A stretch of DNA of 64,000 bases from Urechis unicinctus (GCA_034190875.2 CM067349.1:32783787-32847786); one strand, 5' to 3'. Counted from the first letter of the stretch, positions 45,345-57,150 are shown. The notes: generated from the letters alone by a model not told the origin. Program-made: numbers and translations.

Positions 45345-48300
45345 TCAGGGTTTCAAGGAGATTTGTACCACGTCATTCTTCTTGCGTCGTTTTGGTGTCA
45401 CCTTTTCTTTGACAAAGGCAGTAGCTTTCCTCATGTCTGATTTGAACTGGAAAAAAAAGCGAAAAGATTAAAGGAAAATAACGAAAACAATGAATAATGT
45501 GAATTAACATCTTAAACGCTAATACTGAAAATGAAAGCGATGTGAGTGATTTACTGTTGATGGTGATAATCATGATACCATCAACACAGTCACAAAGTCA
45601 TCACCACTGTCGACATCGTAATCATCGTCGATATAGATCAGACTTACACTCATGGCCGCCCTGTATTCTATTCGTTAACCATGGCGACCACGGTTAACCA
45701 CTCAGTGAACAATCTTACTGATTTCCATCGGTGTTTCTTTGTTCCCTGTTTGCTCGTGACAGCCACAAGATCTGTCGTTGACGCAGGTGTACAACTCGAC
45801 GCCGAGAACAAGTCATCCATTTTATGACCGTCATGAGGAGAGCAGTTGGGGGCCTCGGGCGTCACATGACCACTCTGGTCGTGATATGACGTGGATTCGT
45901 CGTCCACTTCGTCTTGGCGAGGTTGCAAGCCGGCAATATGAGATGCCTGCAGTATTTGGAATCAGAACAAATTGGTTTAACATTTGACATTGGTAATCAT
46001 CAACTGAAACCAAAGAGCAAGCGATTGTCAGCTATTTGATTTATGCTGAAATGAGACGCTCGTGGCTACCCCACACGACGGACTCCCTCAACGTAATACG
46101 TCAATGCGATGGCGTAAAATGGCCGAGCAACAATACACGGTCGCCAACAGCAAGGATCGATAACATATTTACAGCTATAATGACTGGGCTCCAATACATC
46201 ATAGGCGATGTCGAGTTTGTCATGGCTTTTACGTGACATGCGATGACAGACTAGATTACAAAACGCCATAATCATAAATGATGTACAGTAGCAGGATCCA
46301 AGGCTTCCATAATGGAATAATTACGATGAAATCCTAGGGAATCTATAAAATCCCTCGCGGAGCCCGACCACCTTTATTTATTGGCGTGTTAAGCTTTCAA
46401 TCCCCTGTTGCTCACCGCGACCGCGTTTAACCCGACACGCCTTCGTTCAGTCAATATTGCCTACATACATATATATTTTTTCTATCTCACGTGCCCTGTC
46501 AATAAAATTCAAAGAATAACCCAGGTCTGTGTTTGGTGAACAATTGCTATCTCTAAGGGAAATATCACACAAAATATCCAGACATCCTGTAGGGATAACC
46601 CCGCCTAAGTTGACACGGTGCGTTGTCACGATTTCCAATCGAATAATTGGAACTAGTTTTTGACTGGTGTATTGTGCCGAGTGCATTTTCTTTCAGCCAA
46701 TATATAAAAAACGACCTATTATTTTTACTGGAGAGTGTATGTGTTTGCCGAGTGGGTCCTGATCTCACTGTTTACCGTAGAGCGTCTCATTCTAGATCGT
46801 TGGCAAGTGATCCTTTAAGCAGCAAGGCATGAAGATCAATTTTCTCCATTTTCGCGAAGGAGCAAAACGTTATAGCAGCCCCGTCATGCAACTAACACGC
46901 ATTATACATGATTTTATCCACACAATCAACTTATCATCTCTAAGAGATCATTTATATTGCAAACACAAGCGCATTTAACACAAATACTGAATAAACAGCA
47001 TGGCTTTCTCTGTGACTGACACAAACAACTTTGTCACAGACCTTTCACAACGTACACAGGCACCTCTCACACAAACATTTCACAACGTACACAAGCCCCT
47101 CTCACACAAACATTTCACAACGTACACAAGCCCCTCTCACACACGTACACAAGCACCTCTCACACAAACATTTCACAACGTACACAAGCACCTCTCACAC
47201 AAACATTTCACAACGTACACAAGCACCTCTCACACAAACATTTCACAGCGTACACAAGCCCCTCTCACAAACATTTCACAACGTACACAAGCCCCTCTCA
47301 CACAAACATTTCACAACATACACAAGTATCGCTGACACAAAACTTTCGCTACCTACTTCTCTGACACAGACACTACAAAACCTACACAAACATCTCTGGC
47401 GCGCACACCTCAAAATCTGCACAGACATCCCAGACAGAGACACTACAGTACCTGCACAAACATCTCTAACACTGACACTTTACTGCCTACACAAATATCA
47501 CTGACACAGCTACTTCACAATTACACAAAAGACACTGAAAAACCTTAAGGAATCATCTCTGACACAGACACTGAAAAACCTTAAGGAATTAAACTTCACA
47601 ACCTACACAAACATCTCTGACTCGGACACTTCACAATTTACTCAAACATCTCTAACTCAGATACTTCACAATCTACACAAACACTTACAATCCCACACAT
47701 CTCTGACACACACATCACAATAAACTTCACAATCTACAAAAACATCTCTGACACAGACACCTCACAATCTACACAAACATCTCTGACACAGACATCAAAC
47801 ATCTCTAAACATCTACACAAACATCTCTGACACAGACACATCACAATCTACACAAACATCTCTGACACAGACACATCACAATCTACTGACAGACACAGAC
47901 ACATCACAAACAAACATCTCTGACACAGACACATCACAATCTACAAAAACATCTCTGACACAGACACTTCACAATCTACACAAACATCTCTGACACAGAC
48001 ACATCACAATCTACACAAACATCTCTGACACAGACACATCACAATCTACACAATCATCTCTGACACAGACACTTCACAATCTACACAAACATCTCTGACA
48101 CAGACACTTCACAATCTACACAAACATCTCTGACACAGACACATCACAATCTACACAAACATCTCTGACACAGACACTTCACAATCTACACAAACATCTC
48201 TGACACAGACACATCACAATCTACACAAACATCTCTGACACAGACACATCACAATCTACACAAACATCTCTGACACAGACACATCACAATCTACACAACA

Positions 48301-48971
48301 TCTCTACATCACAATCTACACAAACATCTCTGACACAGACACATCACAATCTACACAAACATCTCTGACACAGACACATCACAATCTACACAAACATCTC
48401 TGACACAGACACATCACAATCTACACAAACATCTCTGACACAGACACATCACAATCTACACAAACATCTCTGACACAGACACACAATCTACACAAACATC
48501 TCTGACACAGACACATCACAATCTACACAAACATCTCTGACACAGACACTTCAAAATCTACACAAACATCTCTGACACAGACACATCACTATCTACACAA
48601 ACATCTCTGATTTAAACAACCTCAAATCATCTCATGCTATCACACACGAGGCTAACAAGATTCCGACGTCAGGTACGTCAGAAATAGGCTGCTCCTTTCC
48701 ATTAAATTTCCAAACCGTTCGGTCAAATGTCGATAGTCTACGGCCATCAGCCTCGCGTCAAAAACCCTGAGATACAATATTGGACTAAAGTTACAATGTA
48801 CGATCCATACTTCACGAAACATACCTCATCCGTATGCTTCATGTTGAGCGAGGAGTCAGATCCAGCGAGGTCATCGGCAGTTAGTGCCATTACCATGTCG
48901 CCTTGTTTCACTTCGTGTCCCGTCTTCTGGCGTCGCAGGCCCTTACCGCGCCCGCTACCTGAACTTGGCAT
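45345..48971 (-). CDS. Three-exon gene, 158-residue basic/acidic protein of unknown function
   Basis: Exon 1 48971-48825 (49 codons), exon 2 45946-45719 (76 codons) and exon 3 45446-45345 (33 codons plus TGA). All junctions are phase 0 with good signals: donor GAG|gtatgt, acceptor ctgcag|GCA, donor TCA|gtaaga, acceptor tttttttccag|TTC. The N-terminus is basic ('SGSGRGKGLRRQKTGHE') and the middle is acidic, Ser/Thr/His-rich and low in hydrophobic residues, so probably disordered. The C-terminus is strongly basic ('KVTPKRRKKNDVV'), a good nuclear-localisation-type stretch. There are no membrane segments and no recognised domain. Intron 1 (2.9 kb) contains the 35-bp minisatellite. Extra small exons in intron 1 cannot be excluded. 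Confidence 0.65.
47030..48610. repeat. Minisatellite, 35-bp unit, two subfamilies
   Basis: The first 300 bases use 'cacaacgtacacaagcacct' plus 'ctcacacaaacattt'. The rest (47.35-48.61 kb) uses 'cacaatctacacaaacatct' plus 'ctgacacagacacat'. Both units are 35 bases and align with each other. It lies inside intron 1 of the 158-residue gene. Because 35 is not a multiple of three, the apparent ORFs (such as 47031-47504) cycle through all frames and are not genes. Confidence 0.95.
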
Positions 48972-49410
48972 GATAACCCTGTCTTAAATCCTGCATGTAA
49001 TTTCCCTCGCAACAGGTGTCCCTGTGATGTGATTACTATCTGTGATTCATCCAGCCAGGAGTATGACGTCATGTGCGCATGATGTCTCTCAATGTGATGC
49101 TTGCATGCAGTGTGTTCGGGTCCTGCTGTAGGTGGCTATGGATGTAACTTCGAATAACTTCCAGTGCCTAGCACACCAGAAATGTCCTCATTAGTGTGAG
49201 TCACACTCGGATTTAGTCAAAGTTTGCAGACATCCATGATGTTAAAGGACGAGTCGTCACGTCACCGGTGAATGACTCGCGTGTTCTCTTGTGCCTTATT
49301 GACGCTCACTGTTCATATAGATTCAGTTTTGGAGTTCTTGCGCTGTCGCTGAATATAGCCAGGACTGCGGATTGAGTTGGCAGGAGGGGGTAGGTGAGCC
49401 AGTAGTAGAA

Positions 49411-49422
49411 GGTGTGTGTGTG

Positions 49423-49517
<95 letters not shown>
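49411..49517. repeat. (GT)n microsatellite
   Basis: About 50 nearly perfect GT dinucleotides, with one irregularity ('gttg') near the left end. It directly precedes the 29-bp minisatellite. Confidence 0.98.
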
Positions 49518-49518
<1 letters not shown>

Positions 49519-49559
49519 CTGGTTTTTTCTCAGCCTGGTTCAATAGAGAGCGGAGAACT

Positions 49560-50345
49560 GACATTGAGAGTGGAGAGGGAGAACGTGGGACATAGTCAGG
49601 GGAGATGGTGAATGTGGGACATAGTGAGTGAAGAGGGAGAACGTGGGACATAGTGAGTGGAGTGGGAGAATGTGGGACATAGTGAGTGGAGTGGGAGAAT
49701 GTGGGACATAGTGGACATAGTGAGTGGAGAGGGAGAATGTGGGACATAGTGAGTGGAGAGGGAGAATGTGGGACATAGTGAGTGGAGAGGGAGAACGTGG
49801 GACATAGTGAGTGAGTGGGACATAGTGAGTGGTGAGTGGACATAGTGAGGGAGAGGGAGAATGTGGGACATAGTGAGTGGAGAGGGAGAATGTGGGACAT
49901 AGTGAGGGGAGAGGGAGAATGTGGGACATAGTGAGTGGAGAGGGAGAATGTGGGACATAGTGAGGGGAGAGGGAGAACGTGGGACATAGTGAGTGGAGAG
50001 GGAGAATGTGGGACATAGTGAGGAGTGGGAGAATGTGGGGACAGAAGTGGGACATAGTGAGTGGAGAGGGAGAACGTGGGACATAGTGGAGGGAGAACGT
50101 GGGACATAGTGAGAGGGAGAATGTGGGACATAGTGAGTGGAGTGGGAGAAGTGGGACATAGTGAGTGGAGAGGGAGAATGTGGGACATAGTGAGTGGAGA
50201 GGGAGAATGTGGGACATAGTGAGTGGAGAGGGAGAATGTGGGACATAGTGAGTGGAGAGGGACGTGGGACATAGTGAGGGGAGAGGGAGAATGTGAGACA
50301 TAATGAGTGGAGAGGGAGAACGTGGGACATAGTGAGGGGAGAAGG
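49560..50345. repeat. Minisatellite, 29-bp unit (gtgggacatagtgagtggag...)
   Basis: About 27 copies of a 29-base unit containing 'gtgggacatagtgagtggag' plus 'agggagaat'. Some units are shortened. The minus strand is open in all three frames over hundreds of codons because the unit lacks stop triplets in that direction. The Ser/Pro/Leu/His-rich 'proteins' are artefacts. Confidence 0.95.
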
Positions 50346-50364
50346 GCCTGGATCTTAGGGTCGA

Positions 50365-50560
50365 TCACTTAATGAACCAGCTCTTAGTGCCGAGCACTTA
50401 ATGAACCAGCTCTTAGTGCCGAGCACTTAATGAACCAGCTCTTAGTGCCGAGCACTTAATGAACCAGCTCTAATTGCCGAACACTTAATGAACCAGCTGT
50501 TAGGGTCGAGGACTTAATTAACTAGCTCTTAGAGTCGAGCGCTTAAGAGGCAAACACTGT
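50365..50560. repeat. Minisatellite, 29-bp unit (cttaatgaaccagctcttag...)
   Basis: About six tandem copies of a 29-base unit 'cttaatgaaccagctcttag' plus 'tgccgagca', decaying at the right end. It is unrelated in sequence to the adjacent 29-bp array. Confidence 0.9.
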
Positions 50561-51105
50561 AAGCCGAGTACTAATGAGACAAGCTCTAAGGAGCGAATTC
50601 CTCGGACATGGTATCAAATGCTCTAGGAAAGTCTCCATGAGAGGAGTTACCCCCGCTTAATCCAGTATTGGCAGTAAACACAACTAAAGTCACCCATGTG
50701 CCCCAGTTCAGGATCAACTTGTGTCGTGTTCGCTGGTGGTGTTCGCTGTTGTTGATGTTGCCCATGGAGACCGTGACACCAAGCGATAAGTAGGTGTTGG
50801 CTCCCTCCGCAGGGGGTCTCCTCTCAATGTTAAGCCGTACAAGCCTCTCAAGAAGGAAATAAAATGCACGCTTTGATAAACACGTCAGATGCCCTCGGTG
50901 TCTGCGTCAAACTTAGCACCCTGTGACCTCACATATGAAACATCTACGTGCTATGTCGCGTATGAATGTCTATTGTATATCGAGTAAAGACGACGTTGTG
51001 CGAATTTCTTAGACAAATATTGGCCTTCAAAAACATGAGTTTAAATTTGTAGGGGAAAATGCAAAATCAACAGCCTGTTCTATCAACTTCAGTATTGGAT
51101 GTCGC
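50561..51105. other. Gene-free stretch
   Basis: No repeat, domain-bearing frame or splice-consistent exon seen between the two minisatellites. Confidence 0.4.
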
Positions 51106-51109
51106 ATAG

Positions 51110-51745
51110 CAACTTTGCAGGTGAAAAACTGTCACGTTGTCACTATTGCATACTAACTGTCACGTTGTCAGTTGCATACTGTCACGTTGTCACTGTTGCA
51201 TACTTACTGTCACGTTGTCGTTGTTGCATACTAACTGTCACGTTGTCACTTTTGCATACTAACTGTCACGATGTCACTGTTGCAAACTTACTGTCACGTT
51301 GTCACTGTTGCATACTTACTATCACGTTGTCACTGTTGCATACTTACTGTCATGTTGTCACTGTTGTATACTAATTTTCGGGTTGTCAATGTTGCATTTT
51401 AACTGTCACGTTGTCACTGTTGCATACTTACTGTCACGTTGTCACTGTTGCATACTAACTGTCACGTTGTCACTGTTGCATACTAACGGTTACGTTGTCA
51501 CTGTTGCATACTAACTGTCACGTTGTCACTGTTACATACTAACTGTCACGTTGTCACTGTTGGATACTAACTGTCACGTTGTCACTGTTGCATACTAACT
51601 GTCACGTTGGCACTGTTGCATACTAACTCACGTTGGCACTGTTGTATACTAACTGTCAAGTTGTCACTATTGAATACTTACTGCCACGTTGTCACTGTTG
51701 CATACTAACTGTCACGTTGTCACTGTTGCATACTAACTGTTGAAT
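51110..51745. repeat. Minisatellite, 28-bp unit (gcatactaactgtcacgttg...)
   Basis: About 22 copies of a 28-base unit 'gcatactaactgtcacgttg' plus 'tcactgtt', with point variants. There are no unique spacers between units, so this is not a CRISPR-like array. Confidence 0.95.
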
Positions 51746-51839
51746 GTGTGTGACTGTTGTAATTCCGACACCCCAGACAAGGGTACCATGTTCGTCACGT
51801 GATATGCAGACTGGTGCAATGGAAGGAAGTTCTGGGGTT

Positions 51840-52055
51840 TTATGTCGCCTCCAACAAAGAGGTGATATCGCGAAGTTCTTTTTCAGATTGATTGAGATAC
51901 TTGGAAAGCGAGAGTACTGTTAAGTACAAACGTTGATGTGTTTGTATTTGTTGACAAACTGTCCCCTTTTGTACGTAACTAGCGTTCTTGTAGCGTGGAT
52001 ATGACGGGTCGGTGTTTGGTGAATGACTGGATGTAAACATATTTGCCATAGCCAT
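51840..52055 (-). CDS. Candidate small gene, 71 residues, unknown function
   Basis: An open frame beginning 'MAMANMFTSSHSPNTD' with stop at 51840. The chosen ATG at 52055 has G at -3 and G at +4; an in-frame ATG five codons upstream (52070) is weaker. The C-terminal half ('HQRLYLTVLSLSKYLNQSEK' and on) looks like a well-formed amphipathic helix pair, unlike random translation. There is no signal peptide and no recognised domain. It could be a single-exon gene, a terminal exon or chance. Its neighbours are a minisatellite and a possible SINE. Confidence 0.4.
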   Translation of the reverse strand: MAMANMFTSSHSPNTDPSYPRYKNASYVQKGTVCQQIQTHQRLYLTVLSLSKYLNQSEKELRDITSLLEAT

Positions 52056-52199
52056 GACCCCAACACTCACCGCGATCCTTCTGGCTTTGACGCTTTATTG
52101 ACAGGTAATGTTTCAATATACAAACATACACCAGGTTACCAATGGACTGAACATATACACGCTTGACACTCCACCAGCCGCACTCTGAGATGTCGTTAC

Positions 52200-52390
52200 T
52201 AAGCCGAATATCAACCGCTTACGATGACTGTAGATTACATCATGATTATAACATGATGATTATTATACAATGGCGACCACAAATTCCCGCTCACCCGGTG
52301 ATCGAACTACACTCCTTAGGCGACCCGCGCAACTCATCGCCAATGGCGTATTCCGCCTGCCCAGTTACGGGTTTACAACATTCTGGGCTT
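52200..52390 (-). repeat. Possible tRNA-derived SINE fragment
   Basis: On the minus strand the sequence 'gtcgcctaaggagtgtagttcgatcaccgg' (two adjoining parts) contains a B-box-like 'agttcgatcacc', with a weak A-box-like region upstream. It does not fold into a convincing tRNA. A SINE head is possible but unproven. Confidence 0.25.
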
Positions 52391-52991
52391 GAAATGTGTA
52401 TGTAAGGAATGAAATTAAATACATAAACAGATTCAAAGTGAGATTCACTTGTTTATTTCGTCAATGTTATGCATGTTCACTAATGCAAAAAAATAAATAT
52501 ATTGATAGATATACTCTACGCATTCTTTCTCTAGTGTGGAAAAAAAATCATTGTTGTGAGACTAGGAAAAATACACAAATTATTCCAGCTTCATCGGAGG
52601 AAATATCCCGGCAGATGGAGCTACCTCAGCGTTCTTCTGTCACTTGTTTATCTTGAAATCAGCACCAAGACGATGACTTTTAAAAACATCAAATCAGCCC
52701 TACATTTCGGTAGGAGCACCTCTTAAATCCTACCAGTTGTACTATGTGATATGTTCACAATGCATTTATAATGATATGTTTATTGAAGATATTTGGAGTA
52801 TGTATTACTTTGTTTCCAAGCATCACATATGAGTGATCATAATGTCAGCCTAATTTGTTGAAAATACTATGCTCAGGGACCACAGGCCTATATCACGTTA
52901 CCGAAAGAGTTAAGAGTGTTCGAACGTGATATCCAGCGAGAACTTTTTGATGCAGCTTACCCACGTCATAGCTAAAGCATTACTATTGAAC

Positions 52992-53699
52992 TTATGATAA
53001 ATCATAACGTTCGTTGGGCTGCTTTATCGCTGTTCGACTGACAAGCGGACCGTTGTCCGCCATCCACGCATGTTCCACACCGCCATCTTCCTCTAAATCG
53101 CACTGTAAGCATAAGCGGAAATCATCTACCGTGTCTCGCGAGCCGCTGATATCTGTGACCCCGCTAAAAGTGTCCGGCAGGTACAAAGATGAAGAAACAG
53201 TATCTGTTAAAAGGGTATCGTTTGAAAGGCAATGGTCTTCTCGTCTGCTTCTGCTTTCTATCTGGGTTTTTTGTATACGCATTTTCTTCTTCAATTCGAG
53301 CAGCTCGGCTTGAAGAGCTTGGTTTTCTCTGTATTTATCCGCGTACATATCACAGTAAATCTTCAATTGTTCATTTACAATATCCAGGTCTCGAATGCGT
53401 TCGTTTTTCAGTTCCAGCTGACGTTTAAGTTCTGCGATGCGGCAGTGAGCGGTGGAAAGTTGCACAGCGCATGCGCATGACGGCTCTTTTTCCTGTAGAA
53501 ATGCTGTTGAAGGCGCGTCACCGCCATCAACATGGTCGCTCCCAGAGGCTCTACAAGTTCGGCTTTCGTTTTGTGACTGTTTTTGAGAGAGAGCGAGGTG
53601 TTCGTATGGGGGTACCGTGCCTGACAAAGGCTCGGAGTGTCTCTTCGCTGGTTCTATCGTAGACCGACGGTAGGCCATCAAGTCGTGAGTATCTTTTGT
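52992..53699 (-). CDS. Terminal exon of a coiled-coil protein
   Basis: 236 codons including TAA at 52992. An acceptor-like 'cgccctcag' precedes ACA at 53699, and the frame is phase 0 there. The open frame extends upstream to ATG 53789, but those residues look intronic; if they are real the protein is 265 residues. A coiled coil occupies roughly the middle ('CRIAELKRQLELKNERIRDL' through 'ENQALQAELLELKKKMRIQK'). The flanking regions are Ser/Thr/Asp-rich and probably disordered. No upstream exon is recognised with confidence. The nearest upstream gene on the same strand is the separate ankyrin-repeat gene, whose own stop lies at 54378. Confidence 0.6.
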   Translation of the reverse strand, partial: TKDTHDLMAYRRSTIEPAKRHSEPLSGTVPPYEHLALSQKQSQNESRTCRASGSDHVDGGDAPSTAFLQEKEPSCACAVQLSTAHCRIAELKRQLELKNERIRDLDIVNEQLKIYCDMYADKYRENQALQAELLELKKKMRIQKTQIESRSRREDHCLSNDTLLTDTVSSSLYLPDTFSGVTDISGSRDTVDDFRLCLQCDLEEDGGVEHAWMADNGPLVSRTAIKQPNERYDLS

Positions 53700-54373
53700 C
53701 TGAGGGCGACCTTCATACAAACAAACATAATCCAACTCGTAGAAAACTCTTTTTCCGATAAGGTGGTGATCATTTTCAGGGAGGAACAACGAAAACGTCG
53801 TTGTGACACAATGCTAAGTGTAAGGGTTAAAGAATACATGGAGTATATGAGTACATCGGCCAGCGACTCCACGTGCTGGGAGGAAAGCCAAAAGCAACAG
53901 ACAAATACCATCCACCGAAAAGGACACTGGCTTAGGGCGCCTACATATGATCATTGCTAATTTGAATATGCCCAAAGGTAATATACTATCAAATGGAGTG
54001 AATCCCTACAGGACGGCTACGGAGAGGTAAATAAGTACATCACCGTCCGACCGGGGCTTAATGGAGTGGTGATCTTATAAACACCCCCCACCCCCACACA
54101 AAAAAAAAACACCAAACAAGACATGTTATGAGATCACCGCACATCCGACACTTAATCATTTGAAAGTAATGCATTCACCGTCATGCAATTGTTTAACTTC
54201 CGTTTTCTATCATAAGACCCCAGTACGTCCCAAAACTACTGCGTTGCAACCATACATAACGAGATTCGCTCAATGGCAACAGCGAAAAATGAGGATACGT
54301 ACATGTATCTAATTGTGCAGTACTGCAGAGTTCAACCACAATTTATTCTAAACAGCTATTTTGGGTGAGAAAA

Positions 54374-54382
54374 TGTTTTATT
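54374..54382 (-). terminator. AATAAA overlapping the ankyrin-gene stop codon
   Basis: The minus-strand sequence 'ggtgaataaaac' contains both the TAA stop (54380-54378) and an AATAAA signal (54382-54377). A second AATAAA lies at 54347-54342. With the first signal the 3' UTR would be only about 20 bases long. Confidence 0.5.
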
Positions 54383-55128
54383 CACCAATTTCAAAGTGAT
54401 GACTCTCCGCTCTCTGGAGGTATTCATACACCCTCACATGGCGGTTAATAAGCGCTTCCTCTTTGGCCGTATTTCCTTGTCGGTTGCGGGCCAGCAAGTT
54501 GGCCCCATTATCGACCAATAACTGACAGAGAACCAAGTAGCCGCGATAGCTCGCTAGATGGAGCGGTGTGTCGTAGTTGGAAGGCGTCACCTCATTCAAC
54601 AACGCGCCCCTGTGGCAAAACAAGGTCGTTAAATACAGTAAATGGTAATTATCATAAAAAAATCGCTTTGACTTCTGAGAACTAACCTCAATACAAGGTC
54701 GTACATCACTTTAATGAATGCGATATATTTAATAATTGGACTGAGGATTGATTTAATGTCAACAACAGGCCGACAAAGAAGTGAATATGTGCAATTGTTG
54801 CTGTTTTTAAAAGTAAAATCCAACAAGAATGAGAATATGACCATGGTAAATCAACGTACGCTCGTATTAATTGACTAGCACACTGACAGTGGCCTCTGTC
54901 GCAGGCCGCGTGCAGCGGACGCGAGCCTTTTTTGATGTTTGCCAAATCAACATCCGCTCCAAGGGAAATCAGTTTTTGACAAACCATAAGTTGTCCCGCG
55001 CATGCCGCCCAGTAGAGGGCGGTGCTTCCGTCAGTAGGGTCATGCGCATTGATGTTATCCCCTGACCGGATAAGTCTCTTTACGAGGTCAAGGTCACCTT
55101 TCTTCGTGGCCTGTACAAGGCGAGACAT
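54378..55128 (-). CDS. Ankyrin-repeat protein, two exons, 166 residues
   Basis: Exon 1 55128-54860 (89 codons plus 2 nt; donor GC|gtacgt) and exon 2 54609-54378 (1 nt plus 76 codons and TAA; acceptor ccacag|G). The joined frame is intact. Ankyrin repeats by residue: about 1-32 ('QATKKGDLDLVKRLIRSGDN'), 33-66 ('GSTALYWAACAGQLMVCQKL'), 67-99 ('SRPLHAACDRGHCQCASQLI', spanning the intron) and 100-133 ('DTPLHLASYRGYLVLCQLLV'), then a short cap. There is no membrane segment or second domain. It is a protein-protein adaptor by family; the partner is unknown. The gene is compact, with a polyadenylation signal overlapping its stop. Only one short intron (250 bp) is present. Confidence 0.88.
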
Positions 55129-55129
55129 C

Positions 55130-56140
55130 TATGGTCGATCAGAGTGTATCATACACTATCACCATCTTCCTCTTTCACTCTGTGCTCGTCTCAAATCCCG
55201 CTGTAACACACAATAATAAAAACGTATTGATAAAACACATTTCAGAGCGATGAACACAGCCGGATGACATTTAGAGTCGATCACGACAATTTCTGCTATT
55301 TGTGATTGTTGTGATGGTCTGAACAGACCTTGACAATATTTCCGTTATTTTCAGGTATACGCTGTACAAGGTTGTCTGTTACAACAGGTTCTTGCTAATT
55401 TCACACATGCTTGTGTTTATGCTGAAGAAAACTGCGTAGCTTGTTATCTGCGGCCGAACTTCTATCCACCGGCTCCAGAATCAGGGCATTAAGCAGTGTC
55501 CAATGCGCGTTGCAAATTCCTTAAACTGCGATGTTAGGCAAAACGTCCTAAGCATTTACAGTTTACACAGCGCTCGTTTCAACTTTAGAGATGACAGAAC
55601 ACTTATAGCCTTGAATGTCTAGATATTTGCGGTCTAGGCGATGGTAATGAGTCGCATTCAGTAGTTGGTAACGGCCTGGCGAAGTGCCGAGCAGAGAGAG
55701 AGAAACGGTCCACATACCGTGCTTTTGGAGAACGCAACTGGGATTCCCCCAACCACAGACAAGCCGTAACGCTTCGTCACTGGCATTTTATAAGCAGTTA
55801 AGGAAAGATTCACCTGTTGATATAAGGTTAAGAAATCATATAGCATGTTAGAACCAATTTGTTTTGGATCCCAGGATCGATATCCCATACCCATGTCATG
55901 GCCGTTTTTTTAATCACAGAATCCTATTGCAGGATGCTGCCAGGAACCAAGTGGCGTCGACTTCCAGGATCCAAACGAAGGTGGATCCCCGCAAAGCGTA
56001 TTTGACTCCTGTTTACGGGTCTGTGTTTCGTTACACGTCATAATTCCGTCGAAGGACACCCGATCACGCCCACCAAGGTCAACCTTCAGAGTGAAGCGGT
56101 CCAGGCGAAAATAACCGCAGTGAATTGCCAGGGCATATTT
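55130..56140. other. Gene-free stretch upstream of the ankyrin gene
   Basis: No supported gene. The first few hundred bases should contain the ankyrin-gene promoter on the minus strand, but I see no clear TATA element close to the ATG. Confidence 0.4.
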
Positions 56141-56142
56141 CT

Positions 56143-56179
56143 ACACTGGTCCTATAATCGTTGGTTATAGGACCAGTGT
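56143..56179. repeat. Perfect 15-bp inverted repeat (hairpin)
   Basis: The arms 'acactggtcctataa' (56143-56157) and 'ttataggaccagtgt' (56165-56179) are exact reverse complements separated by seven bases. No U-tract follows. It lies 120 bases before the 26-bp minisatellite. Confidence 0.9.
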
Positions 56180-56304
56180 CCATCGCGAAACTCAAACTCA
56201 TTGAAATCAGTCAGCTTAGTTCAGTGCGACGCCCATCATATTACGACGAGGAGTTGACTCACTATGACGTCAGAGGCGCCCCGTTATTGGACGCTAAACA
56301 GTTC

Positions 56305-56860
56305 CCTCATAGACGCACAAACTGTCGCTCACTTACAGACGCACTAACAGTCGCTCAGTTACAGACGCACAAACTGTCGCTCACTTATAGACGTACTAAC
56401 AGTCGCTCATTTATAGACGCAATGACAGACGCTCTCATAAAGACGCACTAACAGTCGCTCAGTTACAGACACGCTAACAGACGCTCACTATAGACGTACA
56501 AACTGTCGCTCACTTCTAGACGCAATGACAGACGCTCTCATAAAGACGCACTAACTGCCGCTCTGTTACAGACTCGCTAACAGACGCTCACTATAGACGC
56601 ACAAACTGTCGCTCACTTATAGACGTACTAACTGTCGCACGCTTATAGACGCAATGACAGACGCTCTCATAAAGACGTACTAACAGCCGCTCTGTTACAG
56701 ACGCGCTAACAGACGCTCACTATAGACGTGCAAACTGTCGCTCACTTCTAGACACTCTCTTATAAAATCACGAACAGACAGAAGCTCTCTTACCGACGCA
56801 CAAAAAAAAGCTCCCTTATAAACGCACCAACAGACGAGCATGGCTGATATGAACAGGTGC
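56305..56860. repeat. Minisatellite, 26-bp unit (gacgcactaacagtcgctca...)
   Basis: About 20 copies of a 26-base unit with alternating variants ('gcacaaactgtcgctcac', 'gcactaacagtcgctcag', 'gcaatgacagacgctctc'). Four- and five-unit higher-order blocks recur at about 56415, 56519 and 56649. Confidence 0.93.
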
Positions 56861-57004
56861 ACTTAATGAACCCGCCGCACCTTCTAAAACTATGATTTTT
56901 GAAAAGACAGCTGACGCGAAAGCCAACAGACACCAGGAACACAAAAGCTAACGGATTGGCAGAAAACACAAAATAACTGAAGCATTCTCATAGATCTCAA
57001 CAAG

Positions 57005-57150
57005 ATACAAATACAAACGGCGGAACACACCAAATACAAACGGCGGATCACACCAAATACAAACGGCGGAACACCAAATACAAACGGCGGATCACACCAA
57101 ATACAAACGGCGGATCACACCAAATACAAACGGCGGAACACACCAAATAC
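57005..57150. repeat. Minisatellite, 23-bp unit (caccaaatacaaacggcgga...)
   Basis: Six copies of a 23-base unit, 'caccaaatacaaacggcgga' plus 'aca' or 'tca'. Confidence 0.93.

Noticed and set aside
47031..47504. 157-codon plus-strand ORF with Thr/His/Gln repeats
   Set aside because: By-product of the 35-bp minisatellite. The unit length is not a multiple of three, so the frame cycles through all registers.
49313..50368. 351-codon minus-strand ORF (Ser/Pro/Leu/His/Tyr repeats)
   Set aside because: It is produced entirely by the 29-bp minisatellite and GT tract. All three minus frames are open over the same interval.
51110..51745. CRISPR-like array of ~28-bp repeats
   Set aside because: Units abut directly with no unique spacers, and the context is eukaryotic.
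52200..52390. Genuine tRNA gene
   Set aside because: Only a B-box-like motif is present. No complete cloverleaf can be drawn, so at most a SINE fragment.
53699..53789. N-terminal 30 residues of the coiled-coil ORF
   Set aside because: They lie upstream of a plausible splice acceptor and look non-coding, so the exon was started at 53699.
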